Source: Streptomyces pinistramenti
GTDB lineage: Bacteria > Actinomycetota > Actinomycetes > Streptomycetales > Streptomycetaceae
Length of the DNA: 64,000 bases
Direction: 5' to 3'
NCBI RefSeq assembly: GCF_020564935.1
Contig: NZ_JAJCXB010000037.1
Location: 1-64,000, forward strand
Numbering within the stretch: the first letter of the stretch is position 1; every line of letters begins with the position of its first letter. Position numbers and translations under genes: made by a program. This document shows positions 16,497-25,394 of this stretch, in pieces. The notes below the pieces were generated by a model that did not search any database, had not been told where the DNA came from, and saw only the letters and a list, made by a program, of their open reading frames with translations.

Positions 16497-17585
16497 ATGT
16501 ACGGCAAGGCATTCGCCCCGGAGTACCAGGGTCAGATCGGCTCGTCGCTGTGCGTGAACTCCTCGTACGAGGAGGTGCTGGCCACCGCGAGCCGCGCGCA
16601 CCGCGAGGCCGGCGACGCGCTGGAGCGGGCGCGTGCCGCGCTCGCCGTCGGCGAGGCCAACCGGCGGCTCGGGCGGGTGGCGGAGGCCGGCGCGGCCTGG
16701 CGGGAGAGCTACCGCAGCGGCCGCGAGGCGGGCGACCGTGGCGCCATGGCCTGGGCATTGTGGAGCGGCGGCACCCTCGCCCGACAGTGCGGATCGCTGC
16801 CGCTGGCCCGCAGGCTGCTCACCCACGCCGTGACGCTGGCCGACGTGGCGGGCGACCGGCTGGCCCACGGCTACTCGCTCGCCGGCCTCGCCGAAACCGG
16901 CCGTATCCAGGGCGACTACGCTGCCGTCGCCGAACTCCACGAGCAGCTGCTGGCACAGGGCAGGGCGCACGGCGAGGCCCGGCACATGGTCTGGGCGATG
17001 TCCGGCATCGCGCAGATGCACCGCAACACCGGAGACCTCGCCAAGGCGCTGGAACTCTTCGAGGAGTCCGCACGGATAGCCGCCGATGCCGACGACGCCC
17101 GCGGGCACGCCTGGTCGCTGCGCGGGATAGCCGACGTCCTGTCCGTGCAGGGCGAGACGGACGGGGCACTGGAACTGCTCTCCGAAGCGGAGGACATCTG
17201 CCGCTCCCTTGACCTGGCGAGCGCGCTCGCCTACAACCACAAGATGCGCGGCAACGTCCTCTACCGCGCCGGACGCTACGAGTCCGCCCGCGACGTCTAC
17301 GCCGGGGCGCTGCGCGAGTTCACCGAGATGCGCGAGCCGCGCGGCGCCGCACTCGCCCGGCTCGGACTCACCAAGTCCCGCTCCCGCCTGGGCCGCGACC
17401 ACGCCGAAACCCTCGCCGAACTCGCCGACGTGGAACGCGAGGTGAGCCGCATCGGGCTGCGGCATGCCAAGGAAGCCGTCATCGCCTTCCGTGCCGAGAC
17501 GACAGAGCGGTGGGCGGCAGAAACGTCCGCACCTCACTGCGATGCCACCACGCCCCTGACTCCCGCAGCTCCCGCCGGCTGGTGA
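16497..17585 (+). CDS. Tetratricopeptide-repeat protein
   Basis: 362 residues made almost wholly of helical pairs: EANRRLGRVAEAGAAWRESY, GTLARQCGSLPLARRLLTHA, GLAETGRIQGDYAAVAELHE, AQMHRNTGDLAKALELFEES, IADVLSVQGETDGALELLSE and GNVLYRAGRYESARDVYAGA are TPR units at about 40-residue spacing. There is no attached DNA-binding or ATPase domain, so it is probably a protein-protein scaffold. ATG 16497 follows an AGAGGA element. The 3' end overlaps the convergent gene by 107 bases. Confidence 0.84.
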   Translation: MYGKAFAPEYQGQIGSSLCVNSSYEEVLATASRAHREAGDALERARAALAVGEANRRLGRVAEAGAAWRESYRSGREAGDRGAMAWALWSGGTLARQCGSLPLARRLLTHAVTLADVAGDRLAHGYSLAGLAETGRIQGDYAAVAELHEQLLAQGRAHGEARHMVWAMSGIAQMHRNTGDLAKALELFEESARIAADADDARGHAWSLRGIADVLSVQGETDGALELLSEAEDICRSLDLASALAYNHKMRGNVLYRAGRYESARDVYAGALREFTEMREPRGAALARLGLTKSRSRLGRDHAETLAELADVEREVSRIGLRHAKEAVIAFRAETTERWAAETSAPHCDATTPLTPAAPAGW

Positions 17586-18906
17586 AGCGGTACTCGAACA
17601 GCCGGGCCCGCACCCGGGCCGGCGGTGCGTCGGGGAACGGATTGCCGCGCAGCAGCCGCAGCGTGTCCCGGTCGTTCTCCAGCAGCCGCTCCACGAACGG
17701 CCCGAACCAGGCGCCGGCGTAGGCGGGGGACAGCGCGGCGAACCACATCAGCCAGTCGAGACGCAGATGGTATGGCGCGAACTGGCGGGGCAGCCGCCGC
17801 ACTTCGCCCGGCTTGCCGTGGAACTCGTATGCCCGCCAGACCGTGCCGGGCCCGTCGGTGGCAGCCGACGTCCCCTCGATGACGATCTCCCGTCTGATCC
17901 GGGTGATGCTGCCGAAGGCGCCGTAGGAGTTGACCAGGTGCAGCGACTCGTACGACGTGTTCATCAGCTGGCCGCGGGTCAGGAGGTTGCGTGCCGGGCG
18001 GTAGCTGAGGGCCAGGACGAGCGCGGTCAGCGCGCAGACCAGGATGTCGAACCACAGGGGGGACGGGGCCGGTACCGAGGGCGGGCGGACCGGCAGGAGG
18101 GCTCCGGCGACCGCCAGGGCGGGGGCGATCGTCAGCCAGTTCAGCCAGGCGAAGTTGCCGGAAAGTACCAGCCACAGCTGGGTGGCGGCCATCGCCAGCG
18201 CGGCCCAGCCCGCCACCGGCTGCGGGGTGAACAGCAGGACGGGCAGGGCGAGTTGGGCCACGTGATTGGCGGCCACCTCCACCCGGTGCAGCGGCTTGGG
18301 CAGATGGTGGAAGAACCAGCTCAGCGGGCCCGGCATCGGCTGGGTCTCGTGGTGGTAGTACAGGCAGGTCAGGTCGCGCCAGCAGCGGTCCCCGCGCATC
18401 TTGATCAGCCCGGCGCCGAACTCCACCCGGAAGAGCAGCCAGCGCAGCAGCCACAGCACCAGCACCGGGGGAGCGACGTCGTCGTTGCCCAGGAAGACGG
18501 CCAGCAGTCCCGTCTCCAGCAGCAGGGACTCCCAGCCGAAGCCGTACCAGGTCTGCCCGACGTTGACGATGGACAGGTACATCACCCACAGCGCCGCCCA
18601 CATCGCCATCGCGGCACCCAGCGGCACCGCGTCGGCGGCCCCCGCGGCGACGGCCGCGGCCAGCAGGGCCCCGCACCACGACCAGCCGGCGAAGAACCGG
18701 TCGGAGTAGTGCCAGTGGAAGACCGAGGGCGCGGCACGGAACGGCACCCGGGCCACGAACCGCGGCACCGGCAGCATCCCGCGCTCGCCCATCAGCGCCC
18801 GGAACTGCCGTGCCGCGGCGAGGAACGCGGTCAGGTAGATGACGGCCACCAGCCGCTGGAAAACCAGCCGGCCGAGCCAGTAGTCGGAGTCGGAGAACCA
18901 GTCCAC
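17479..18906 (-). CDS. Lipase maturation factor (LMF1-like) membrane protein
   Basis: 475 residues with several transmembrane helices in the first two thirds and a conserved soluble end. LLETGLLAVFLG, WLLRWLLFRVEFGAGLIKMRGD and LTCLYYHHETQPMP are hallmarks of the LMF family; YEFHGKPGEVRRLPRQFAPYHLRLDWLMWFAAL is its C-terminal block. Vertebrate LMF1 helps lipases fold in the ER; the bacterial role is unknown. Start is GTG 18906. The C-terminal region overlaps the TPR gene on the other strand. Confidence 0.9.
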   Translation of the reverse strand: MDWFSDSDYWLGRLVFQRLVAVIYLTAFLAAARQFRALMGERGMLPVPRFVARVPFRAAPSVFHWHYSDRFFAGWSWCGALLAAAVAAGAADAVPLGAAMAMWAALWVMYLSIVNVGQTWYGFGWESLLLETGLLAVFLGNDDVAPPVLVLWLLRWLLFRVEFGAGLIKMRGDRCWRDLTCLYYHHETQPMPGPLSWFFHHLPKPLHRVEVAANHVAQLALPVLLFTPQPVAGWAALAMAATQLWLVLSGNFAWLNWLTIAPALAVAGALLPVRPPSVPAPSPLWFDILVCALTALVLALSYRPARNLLTRGQLMNTSYESLHLVNSYGAFGSITRIRREIVIEGTSAATDGPGTVWRAYEFHGKPGEVRRLPRQFAPYHLRLDWLMWFAALSPAYAGAWFGPFVERLLENDRDTLRLLRGNPFPDAPPARVRARLFEYRFTSRRELRESGAWWHRSEVRTFLPPTALSSRHGRR

Positions 18907-19301
18907 CCGCCCAGAGGTAGCACCGCGGGGCCCCGGCCTGCGGTCAGGCGCGCTCCGGCGGGCGTCACGCGGCCCGGCGGAAACGGCCCTGCGGACCCGG
19001 CCGTCATCCGAATGGCGGCCGGGTCCTGACAGGCCAGGAGGACAGTCCGCTGTCCATGTTTGACCAGGTCTGGCGGTTTCTAAGGGTGGTATTTCCGCCT
19101 TCCAGTGGCTTGAGGCGATAGCCGGAAAAAGTCGAGCGCGTGTGCCACCACGTCGTTAGGGTGGGGGACGACGGACGACCTTTCGGGGAGACGCCAACAC
19201 CATTGGCCCGTCGCGGGAACGCCACAAACCCTTGGCTGACCTCCCGGTTTGTGAACCAGGCGCCACCGCGTCGGACCCATACTTCAATGAAGGAGTGCGT
19301 G
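18907..19301. other. Divergent intergenic region with strong hairpin
   Basis: 395 bases between the LMF start and the small gene at 19302. No gene is seen. It contains the hairpin 18993-19026 and, further right, less GC-rich DNA that probably holds the promoter of the 56-residue protein; TTGACC near 19060 is the only tentative -35. Confidence 0.5.
18993..19026. repeat. 15-bp-stem hairpin between divergent genes
   Basis: GGACCCGGCCGTCAT (18993-19007) pairs with ATGGCGGCCGGGTCC (19012-19026) with a single G-U wobble and a CCGA tetraloop. Both flanking genes start, rather than end, around it, so a normal terminator role is not obvious. Confidence 0.65.
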
Positions 19302-19472
19302 GTGGCATTCGACAAGACGCAGTACAAGCAGCCCCGCCAGAAGCAGGGTGAACGCCCCGGACGGATCAAGGAAGTCCGCAACCTTGAGGTCTGGGGCCGC
19401 GGCGCCCCGGTGCGCCTCGCCGGTTGCGACGAGGACCCGGCCGAGTCGCACATCTTCCGCGGCATCGACTGA
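19302..19472 (+). CDS. Small basic-then-acidic orphan protein, 56 residues
   Basis: GTG 19302 has AAGGAG six bases upstream (19290-19295). The product starts with a basic segment (FDKTQYKQPRQKQGERPGR), continues VRNLEVWGRGAPVRL and ends acidic (CDEDPAESHIFRGID). It has one Cys and no membrane segment. An ATG at 19287 is in frame but would place the Shine-Dalgarno inside the gene. A 13-bp-stem terminator follows. The family is not recognised. Confidence 0.66.
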   Translation: MAFDKTQYKQPRQKQGERPGRIKEVRNLEVWGRGAPVRLAGCDEDPAESHIFRGID

Positions 19473-19503
19473 CCCCGGCACCGGCCGGCCGCGCCGCACC
19501 CAC

Positions 19504-19545
19504 CGGGGCCCGGAACTCCGCCATCGGGCCGGGTTCCGGGCCCCG
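19504..19545. terminator. Bidirectional terminator between convergent genes
   Basis: CGGGGCCCGGAAC (19504-19516) and GTTCCGGGCCCCG (19533-19545) form a perfect 13-bp stem, 31 bases after the small gene's stop and just beyond the fucosidase stop. Confidence 0.8.
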
Positions 19546-19557
19546 TCCCGCCGCAGG

Positions 19558-21387
19558 TCAGTCCGCGTAGAGCTGCCGCTGCGGCACGATCTGCTGCGAC
19601 TGGCTCGGGCTCGACCACAGCAGCTTCATGTGGGCCTCGCCGCCCCGCTCCGTGTAGTCGATCCGGATGCGGTGCCGGTGGCCCGCCTTCAGGCTCACGG
19701 TGGCCTTGTCGACCGCTGCTTCGTGCGGCGTCGCGTGGTCGATCACCGGCTTGCCGTCGATCCAGACCCGCACCGTGTCGTCGGAGACCGTGGTCAGGGT
19801 GTACGTCTCGTCGTAGCGCGGCTGGATGCTGCCGGTCCAGCGGGTGCTGAAGTGAGCGGCGGGGATTTTGGGATCGGGCGACCCGTCGAAGCGGTAGGAC
19901 TTGTTGACCGTCGGGTCGACGGTGGTCACCGCGGGCGGGCCGGTGAAGGAGTCGTTCGCCCAGCTCTGCACCGTCAGCCCGGTCCCGTTTCCGGCCGGGG
20001 CCGCCTTCGGGGGCGTGATGCCGATCCGGATGACGCTCGCGAGCGGATCCGGAGCCGGGCCCGACGGGGTGAGGTCGTAGCCGTCGCCCGACGGCGTGAC
20101 CTCGACGGGCCGGCCGCTGCCCAGCACCTCGGCGCCGGTGATCGTGAACGGCGCCTCGGCCGTCAGGTGCAGCGGAGCGCCGGACGCGGGCCAGGAGGCG
20201 ACGGACGCGTAGAGGGTGTCGCCGCGCCGGGAGACCGCGCCCCAGGACGGCTCGGCGACCAGGCCCGTGTACCCGGCGCCGTACACCGCGTCGCCCTGCC
20301 CGTGCGCGCGCAGCCACGCTCCCGTCGTACGCAGCCGGTCGACGGACGGCTGCGGGATCCGGCCGCGCCTGTCCGGGCCGACGTTCAGCAGGTAGTTGCC
20401 GCCGCGGCTCGCGACGTCCAGGAGATTGCGGACGACGGTGGCCGGCGACTTCCAGTGGGTGTCGTACTTCGCGAATCCCCAGTGGTCGTTGAGCGTCATG
20501 CAGCTCTCCCAGAGCTGCCCGTCGACCGGCTGCGCGGGGATCTCCTGTTCCGGCGTGCCGAAGTCGCCGTCGGTCACCCCGCGCTTGCCGACCCGGTTGT
20601 TGACGATCAGGTGCGGGTTCAGCCGGTGCAGATACGCCTGGAGATCGGCGCCGTCCCGGCGGGACCAGCGGTTGGTGGGGTTGTCCGCGTCCCATTCGCC
20701 GTCGAACCAGAGCAGCGCCGGGTCGTAGTGGTCCACCAGCTCCTTGAGCTGGCCGTACATCCGCTTCTTGTACCGCGGGAAGGTCGCGGGGTCGGCGAAG
20801 TCGGGGTCGTGCCAGTCCCAGATCGAGTAGTAGAAGCCGAGCTTGATGCCGGCCGCGTCGGTGGCCTTCTTCAGCTCGGAGAGGATGTCGCGGTGCGGGT
20901 CGAAGGCGGAGTGGTCACGCAGGTTCCAGCGGTTCTGCTTCGTCGGCCACATCGCGTAGCCGTCGTGGTGCTTGGACGTGATGACGATGTAGCGCTGGCC
21001 CGCGGCCTTGGCCGCCTTGACGATCGCCTCGGCGTCGAAGTCCGCCGGGTTGAAGGTCGCCGCCTGCTTCTCGTACTCCGCGCCGGGGATCTTGCACTGG
21101 CGCTTGATCCACTCGGCGTCCCGGCAGACCGTTCCGTCGGGCCGGGTGTACTCGCCCTCCAGGTTCGAGTAGGCGCCGAAGTGGATGAACATGCCGAAGC
21201 GGTCCTGGCGCCACCAGGAGGTGCGGTCGGCGGTGAAGGGGTCGTCGGTCGCGTGGTTGGTGCCGGGCCCGGTGGCAGGGCGGGACGGGGGCGGGGCCGC
21301 GGCGGCGGGGCCGCCCAAGGACAGCAGCAGCGAACCCAGCAGCCCCAGCGCTCCCAGCAGCCGGAAAGGTCTGGTACGGCGTTCCAT
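19558..21387 (-). CDS. Secreted GH29 alpha-L-fucosidase with C-terminal PA14 domain
   Basis: 609 residues. A signal peptide spans about 1-31. The GH29 barrel begins with WWRQDRFGMFIHFGAYS and carries TSKHHDGYAMWPTK and the nucleophile region DPALLWFDGEW, followed by NNRVGKRG. Near 455 a second module starts and the end (YDETYTLTTVSDDTVRVWIDG, then GHRHRIRIDYTERGG) is a PA14 beta-barrel that may bind glycans. It would remove fucose from extracellular oligosaccharides. AAGGAG precedes ATG 21387. It lies downstream of the alcohol dehydrogenases on the same strand but a terminator and its own promoter region intervene. Confidence 0.95.
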   Translation of the reverse strand: MERRTRPFRLLGALGLLGSLLLSLGGPAAAAPPPSRPATGPGTNHATDDPFTADRTSWWRQDRFGMFIHFGAYSNLEGEYTRPDGTVCRDAEWIKRQCKIPGAEYEKQAATFNPADFDAEAIVKAAKAAGQRYIVITSKHHDGYAMWPTKQNRWNLRDHSAFDPHRDILSELKKATDAAGIKLGFYYSIWDWHDPDFADPATFPRYKKRMYGQLKELVDHYDPALLWFDGEWDADNPTNRWSRRDGADLQAYLHRLNPHLIVNNRVGKRGVTDGDFGTPEQEIPAQPVDGQLWESCMTLNDHWGFAKYDTHWKSPATVVRNLLDVASRGGNYLLNVGPDRRGRIPQPSVDRLRTTGAWLRAHGQGDAVYGAGYTGLVAEPSWGAVSRRGDTLYASVASWPASGAPLHLTAEAPFTITGAEVLGSGRPVEVTPSGDGYDLTPSGPAPDPLASVIRIGITPPKAAPAGNGTGLTVQSWANDSFTGPPAVTTVDPTVNKSYRFDGSPDPKIPAAHFSTRWTGSIQPRYDETYTLTTVSDDTVRVWIDGKPVIDHATPHEAAVDKATVSLKAGHRHRIRIDYTERGGEAHMKLLWSSPSQSQQIVPQRQLYAD

Positions 21388-21503
21388 CACAGGCTCCTTC
21401 GGTCGGTTCGGTGAGTCGGTCGGAGAGTCGGTCGCCACCCCGCATGGTGCAGGCGCCGGAGCCGGACGGGAAGCCCTCCGGCACGAGAAACATCGGACCA
21501 TCT

Positions 21504-21530
21504 CCCGGTAATCGGCGGAGAGTTACCGGG
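21504..21530. promoter_or_regulatory. Inverted repeat upstream of the fucosidase gene
   Basis: CCCGGTAA (21504-21511) and TTACCGGG (21523-21530) are perfect 8-base arms with an 11-base spacer, about 120 bases before the fucosidase ATG. This is a candidate operator for a sugar-responsive regulator, which is not encoded nearby. Confidence 0.5.
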
Positions 21531-21612
21531 TTCAGGAGTGCCGGTGTCGATAGACCTCGGACCTCATGGCGGAGCTGCGGCCCAGGACCGGCGGGCCCCC
21601 GGCCGTCCGTGA

Positions 21613-21664
21613 GCGCGCGAAAGGCCCCGGGGAACTGCGCCCCAGGGCCTGTCCTTTCGTGCGC
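21613..21664 (-). terminator. Terminator of the polyol operon
   Basis: Outer arms GCGCGCGAAAGG (21613-21624) and CCTTTCGTGCGC (21653-21664) pair with one G-U wobble; inner AGGCCC.GGGG and CCCC.GGGCCT extend the structure. It begins two bases beyond the last alcohol dehydrogenase stop. Confidence 0.7.
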
Positions 21665-21666
21665 GG

Positions 21667-22737
21667 TCACTGCTGCGGCAGGACCACCGCCTTGACGGAG
21701 GTCGCGTCCCGCGTGCCGGACGTCAGCGCCAGTTCCGTGTCGGCGAGCCCGTACCGGTGGGTGACGAGACGGTCCAGATCGACCTCGCCCGAGGCGACCA
21801 GGCCGAGCGCGGTGGGCCAGGTGTGGGCGTACCGGAAGGTGCCGGTGATCTCCAGTTCGTACTGCTGGAGGCGGGACAGCGGCAGGCTGACCTCGTCGCC
21901 GCCCATGCCGACCAGCACCACCCGTCCCGCTCGGCTCACCTGGCGCACCGCGTCGGCGACGGCCGGGCCGAAACCGGAGCACTCCAGCAGGACGTGGGGC
22001 TCGAACCCGCTCTCGGCCAGGGGTCGTTCGGCGACGTTCAGCACCGCAGACGCGCCCAGCTCGGCCGCCAGCGCGAGCCGGTGCGGATTGACGTCGCTCA
22101 CGACGACCTCGGCGGCGCCGAAGGCCCGTGCGCTCTGGAGGGCGACCAGACCGATCGGCCCGGCGCCGGTGATCAGCACCCGGTCGCCCGGCGCCACCCG
22201 CGCCTTGCGGCAGGCCCAGACACCCACCGACAGCGGTTCGAGCAGCGCGGCCGCCTCGTCGGACACCCGGTCGGGCACCGGATGGACGAAGTCCTCGTGC
22301 GCCAGGGCGAATTCGGCGAACGCGCCGTCCGCCTGGCCGGGCATCGCGAAGAAGTGCATCGACAGGCACAGGTTGTAGCGCCCCCGCCGGCACTGTTCGC
22401 AGCCGCCGCACGGAGTGCCCGGCTCGATCGACACCCGCTCGCCTGGCGCCCGGCGGGTGACGCCGGAGCCCGCCGCGACGATCACCCCGCTCGGCTCGTG
22501 ACCCAGGATCAGCGGCCCGTCCACGCTCCAGTCGCCGAGCCTGCCCTCCTCGTAGAAGTGCACGTCGGAGCCGCAGGTGCCGACGGCGAGCACCCGCACC
22601 AGGACCTGCCGCGGGCCCGGCACCGGGACCGGCACCTCTTCGACGGCAAGCTGCCGCGGCCCGCGCTGGACGGCCGCCCGCATGGTGCGCGGGAGCGGGC
22701 CGCCGTCCGCCGCGTTGCCCGAGGGGCCGGGTGTCAT
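21667..22737 (-). CDS. Zinc-dependent medium-chain alcohol dehydrogenase (polyol dehydrogenase type)
   Basis: 356 residues. Catalytic zinc ligands appear in GTCGSDVHFYEEG and GHEPSG; structural zinc cysteines in CGGCEQCRRGRYNLC. ITGAGPIGLVALQSARAFGA is the NAD-binding Rossmann motif and is followed by VVVSDVNPHRL, where Asp suggests NAD preference. The closest visible type is L-iditol/sorbitol/xylitol 2-dehydrogenase. ATG 22737 overlaps the previous stop by four bases (ATGA). In the operon it likely oxidises a sugar alcohol to a ketose. Confidence 0.92.
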   Translation of the reverse strand: MTPGPSGNAADGGPLPRTMRAAVQRGPRQLAVEEVPVPVPGPRQVLVRVLAVGTCGSDVHFYEEGRLGDWSVDGPLILGHEPSGVIVAAGSGVTRRAPGERVSIEPGTPCGGCEQCRRGRYNLCLSMHFFAMPGQADGAFAEFALAHEDFVHPVPDRVSDEAAALLEPLSVGVWACRKARVAPGDRVLITGAGPIGLVALQSARAFGAAEVVVSDVNPHRLALAAELGASAVLNVAERPLAESGFEPHVLLECSGFGPAVADAVRQVSRAGRVVLVGMGGDEVSLPLSRLQQYELEITGTFRYAHTWPTALGLVASGEVDLDRLVTHRYGLADTELALTSGTRDATSVKAVVLPQQ

Positions 22738-23747
22738 GCCACCGGGCCGTTCGGGACGATCTGGAGCTTGCGGCCGGTGCCCAGCTTGAAGGTGTCCAGC
22801 GCCTCGGCGTACCGGTCGAGCCCGAACCGGTGCGTGATCATGGTCTCGGAGTCGATGACGCCCTTGCCCAGCAGCTCGACGGCCCGGCCGTAGCTGTGCA
22901 GGATCGCCATGCTGCCGACGATCCGGATCTCGTCGTTGTAGATGCGGAACGGCGAGAACCGCGCCATCTCCTGGTCGGGGGCGCAGCCGAACTGCTGGAA
23001 GGTGCCGCCGCGGATCGGCCGGGTCAGACCGTCCTCGATGGCGCGGATGTTGCCGGTGCAGTCGGTGACGACCTGCCAGCCGCGCGGGTGGTCGTCGGTC
23101 AGCGCGTCCGCGGTGGTGGCGACGGCGTCGGCGCCGAGCTTGCGGGCCACCGCCAGCCGGTCCTCGTTGATGTCGACGACCGACACCGAGGCGGCACCGG
23201 CCCGTTGGGCGACCTGGAGGTAGAGCAGGCCCATGGTGCCGGCGCCGTAGATCAGGAAGTTGTCGCCGAGCTTCGGGTCGACGATGTCGAAGCCGCGCAC
23301 GATGGTCGACAGCGGCTCGATGAGCGGGGCGTGCTCGGGACGCACGGTGGCCGGCAGCCGGTAGAGGTTGCGGACCGGCACCTTGACGTACTCGGCGCAG
23401 GCCCCGTCGATCGTGATGCCGATGGTGCCCCACTGCTCGCAGAGGTTGCCGTGGCCTATGGAACAGAAGTGACACGAGCCGCAGTAGATCGCCGGGTCGG
23501 CGGCGACCAGGTCACCCTCGGCGAAGCCGGTCACGGCCGTGCCCACGGCGACGATCTCGCCGGAGAACTCGTGGCCGGGGATCACGGGGTAGCGGGTCGG
23601 CCCGAACTCGCCCGCCAGCATGTGCACATCGGTGCCGCACAGGCCGGAGGCCGTGACCTTCACGACGACGTCATCGGGACCGGGTGTGGGATCGGCGACG
23701 GTGGTGACGGACAGCTTGTTCGGTTCCTCGATGACAACTGCGCGCAT
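22734..23747 (-). CDS. Zinc-dependent alcohol dehydrogenase, second polyol dehydrogenase
   Basis: 337 residues. GLCGTDVHMLAGEFG and GHEFSGEIV hold catalytic zinc ligands; CGSCHFCSIGHGNLC keeps all four structural zinc cysteines. IYGAGTMGLLYLQVAQRAGA and VVDINEDRL form the cofactor site. It resembles threitol/arabitol-type and L-threonine-3-dehydrogenase-like enzymes. AAAGGCGG precedes ATG 23747. Two distinct dehydrogenases in one operon suggest two stereoisomeric polyol substrates; this is inference. Confidence 0.92.
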   Translation of the reverse strand: MRAVVIEEPNKLSVTTVADPTPGPDDVVVKVTASGLCGTDVHMLAGEFGPTRYPVIPGHEFSGEIVAVGTAVTGFAEGDLVAADPAIYCGSCHFCSIGHGNLCEQWGTIGITIDGACAEYVKVPVRNLYRLPATVRPEHAPLIEPLSTIVRGFDIVDPKLGDNFLIYGAGTMGLLYLQVAQRAGAASVSVVDINEDRLAVARKLGADAVATTADALTDDHPRGWQVVTDCTGNIRAIEDGLTRPIRGGTFQQFGCAPDQEMARFSPFRIYNDEIRIVGSMAILHSYGRAVELLGKGVIDSETMITHRFGLDRYAEALDTFKLGTGRKLQIVPNGPVA

Positions 23748-23752
23748 GGTCG

Positions 23753-24831
23753 TTACCGCCTTTCGGGGGAGGGGGCGAGGGAATGAGCGGGGTGCGGGAC
23801 GGGTACGCCCGGCGGGAAGCCGGGACGGGTGCGGACGGCATCGCGTGCCGCTCCGACGACCGCATCGGCGGTGATGCCGTACGCGGCGAACAGTTCGGGT
23901 CCTGACGCGCAGGCACCGAAGTCCTCAAGCGACACGCAGCGGCCGCGGTCGCCGACGATCTCCCGCCGGCCCTGGGCGATGCCCGCTTCGACGGACACCG
24001 GGCGGTGACGGCGGGTGGCAGGACGTGGTCCTGGTATCCGGCGTGCTGCTCCCGGAACCACTCGACGCAGGGCATCGACACCACGCGGGTGGGCACGCCG
24101 TCGGCCTGCAACTGCTCGCGGGCCGCCGGCGCGAGCGGCACTTCGGAGCCGGTGCCGATGAGGATCACCTTCGGCAGTCCGCCGTCGCCCACGCCGTCGG
24201 CCTCGGCGAGGACGTACCCGCTGCGGGCGGCGCCGTCGGTGCCGGAGAGCACCGGCAGGTCCTGCCGGGACAGCGCCAGGCCGTGCGGCGCGGGCCGGTC
24301 ACGGTGGCGCAGCGGGATCTCCGCCCAGACCGTGGTGGTCTCCGTCCAGTCGGCCGGGCGCACGACGTTGAGGCCCGGGATCGCGCGCAGCGAGGCGAGA
24401 TGTTCGACGGGCTGGTGGGTGGGGCCGTCCTCGCCGACGCCGATGGAGTCATGCGTCCATACATACGTCACCGGCAGCCGCATCAGCGCGGCCATCCGCA
24501 CGGCCGGCCGCATGTAGTCCGCGAAGACCAGGAACGTCCCGCCGTGGACGCGGGTGTTGCCGTGCAGCAGGATGCCGTTCATCACCGCGCCCATGGCGTG
24601 CTCGCGGATCCCGTAGTGGACGGTGCGCCCGTACGGGTCGGCGGTGGGCAGCGGACTGTTCGCGGGCAGGAACGACGCGTCCGGGCCGATGCCGTGCCCG
24701 GTACGCTGGACGGCGTCCGTCGCCAGCACCCGTGCGGCGTCGACCGCGCGGCGGTCGGCGGCGCTCCGGACGAAGCCGCCGGGGTCCTGGGCGTCCTGCG
24801 CCGCGGGTGACGCCGGAGTCGTGGTGCTCAC
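23753..24831 (-). pseudogene. Transketolase pseudogene with internal deletion and frameshift
   Basis: The start (GTG 24831, good GGAAGGAAG site) encodes RRAVDAARVLATDAVQRTGHG, the normal transketolase N-terminus. It jumps at once to GPDASFLPANSPLPTADPYG and then the pyrimidine-binding half: GIREHAMGAVMNGI, GGTFLVFADYMRPAV, THDSIGVGEDGPTHQPVEHL and SLRAIPGLNVVRPAD. The thiamine-diphosphate half, some 350 residues with the GDG...N motif, is missing. Near 24000 one G appears lost: TAR is followed in frame by CPSKRAS, whereas the homologous VSVEAGIAQGRREIVGDRG and VSLEDFGACASG continue in the next frame to 23753. No transketolase activity can remain. It lies between the RpiB-like and dehydrogenase genes. 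Confidence 0.85.
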
Positions 24832-24870
24832 CGTGGATCGGCTTCCTTCCGGGCGGTGGCGGGCGAACCG

Positions 24871-25332
24871 TCAGGCGGCGCGCAGGTTGCGCGACTCGAC
24901 CTGCTTGATCTTCTCGACCTTGGGCGCCGAGCCGCCGCCGGCGAACTCGGAGACCAGCCAGTGCTCCAGGCACACCAGCGCGGCCTCCACGCCCATCGTG
25001 CGGTTGCCGAAGCAGGCGATCTGCGCGTCGTTGGACTTGCGGGCCCGCTCGGCGCTGTAGCTGTCGGGAATCTGCGCGGCACGGATGCCGGCGACCTTGT
25101 TCGCGGCGATGGCCATGCCGATGCCGGTGCCGCAGATCAGCACGGCCCGCTCGTGCTCGCCGCGGGCCACGCTCTGCGCGACGCGCTCGGCGACGTCCGG
25201 GTAGTCCTCGGACGGGGCGGCGCTCATGTCCGTGACCGGGAATCCGCGGTCGGTGAGGTAGGCGGCCATGGCGTCCTTCATGACGATGCCTGCGTCGTCG
25301 GCGCCGATCGCGATGCGGTAGGTGTCCTGCAC
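24871..25332 (-). CDS. RpiB/LacAB-family sugar-phosphate isomerase
   Basis: 153 residues. RIAIGADDAGIVMKDAM opens the Rossmann-like fold; ICGTGIGMAIAANKVAGIRA carries the catalytic Cys and the anion hole; KSNDAQIACFGNRTMG is the family C-terminal block. RpiB interconverts ribose 5-phosphate and ribulose 5-phosphate. Next to a triosephosphate-isomerase-like gene, the relevant analogues are EryI of Brucella and DerI of Mycobacterium, which convert erythrulose 4-phosphate to erythrose 4-phosphate. GAGGAGA precedes GTG 25332. Confidence 0.93.
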   Translation of the reverse strand: MQDTYRIAIGADDAGIVMKDAMAAYLTDRGFPVTDMSAAPSEDYPDVAERVAQSVARGEHERAVLICGTGIGMAIAANKVAGIRAAQIPDSYSAERARKSNDAQIACFGNRTMGVEAALVCLEHWLVSEFAGGGSAPKVEKIKQVESRNLRAA

Positions 25333-25394
25333 GGTGGTCTCCTCGGGTTCCGGGGCCGTGGGGCCCGGGGGCTGGGCGGTACGGCGGACGGCTG

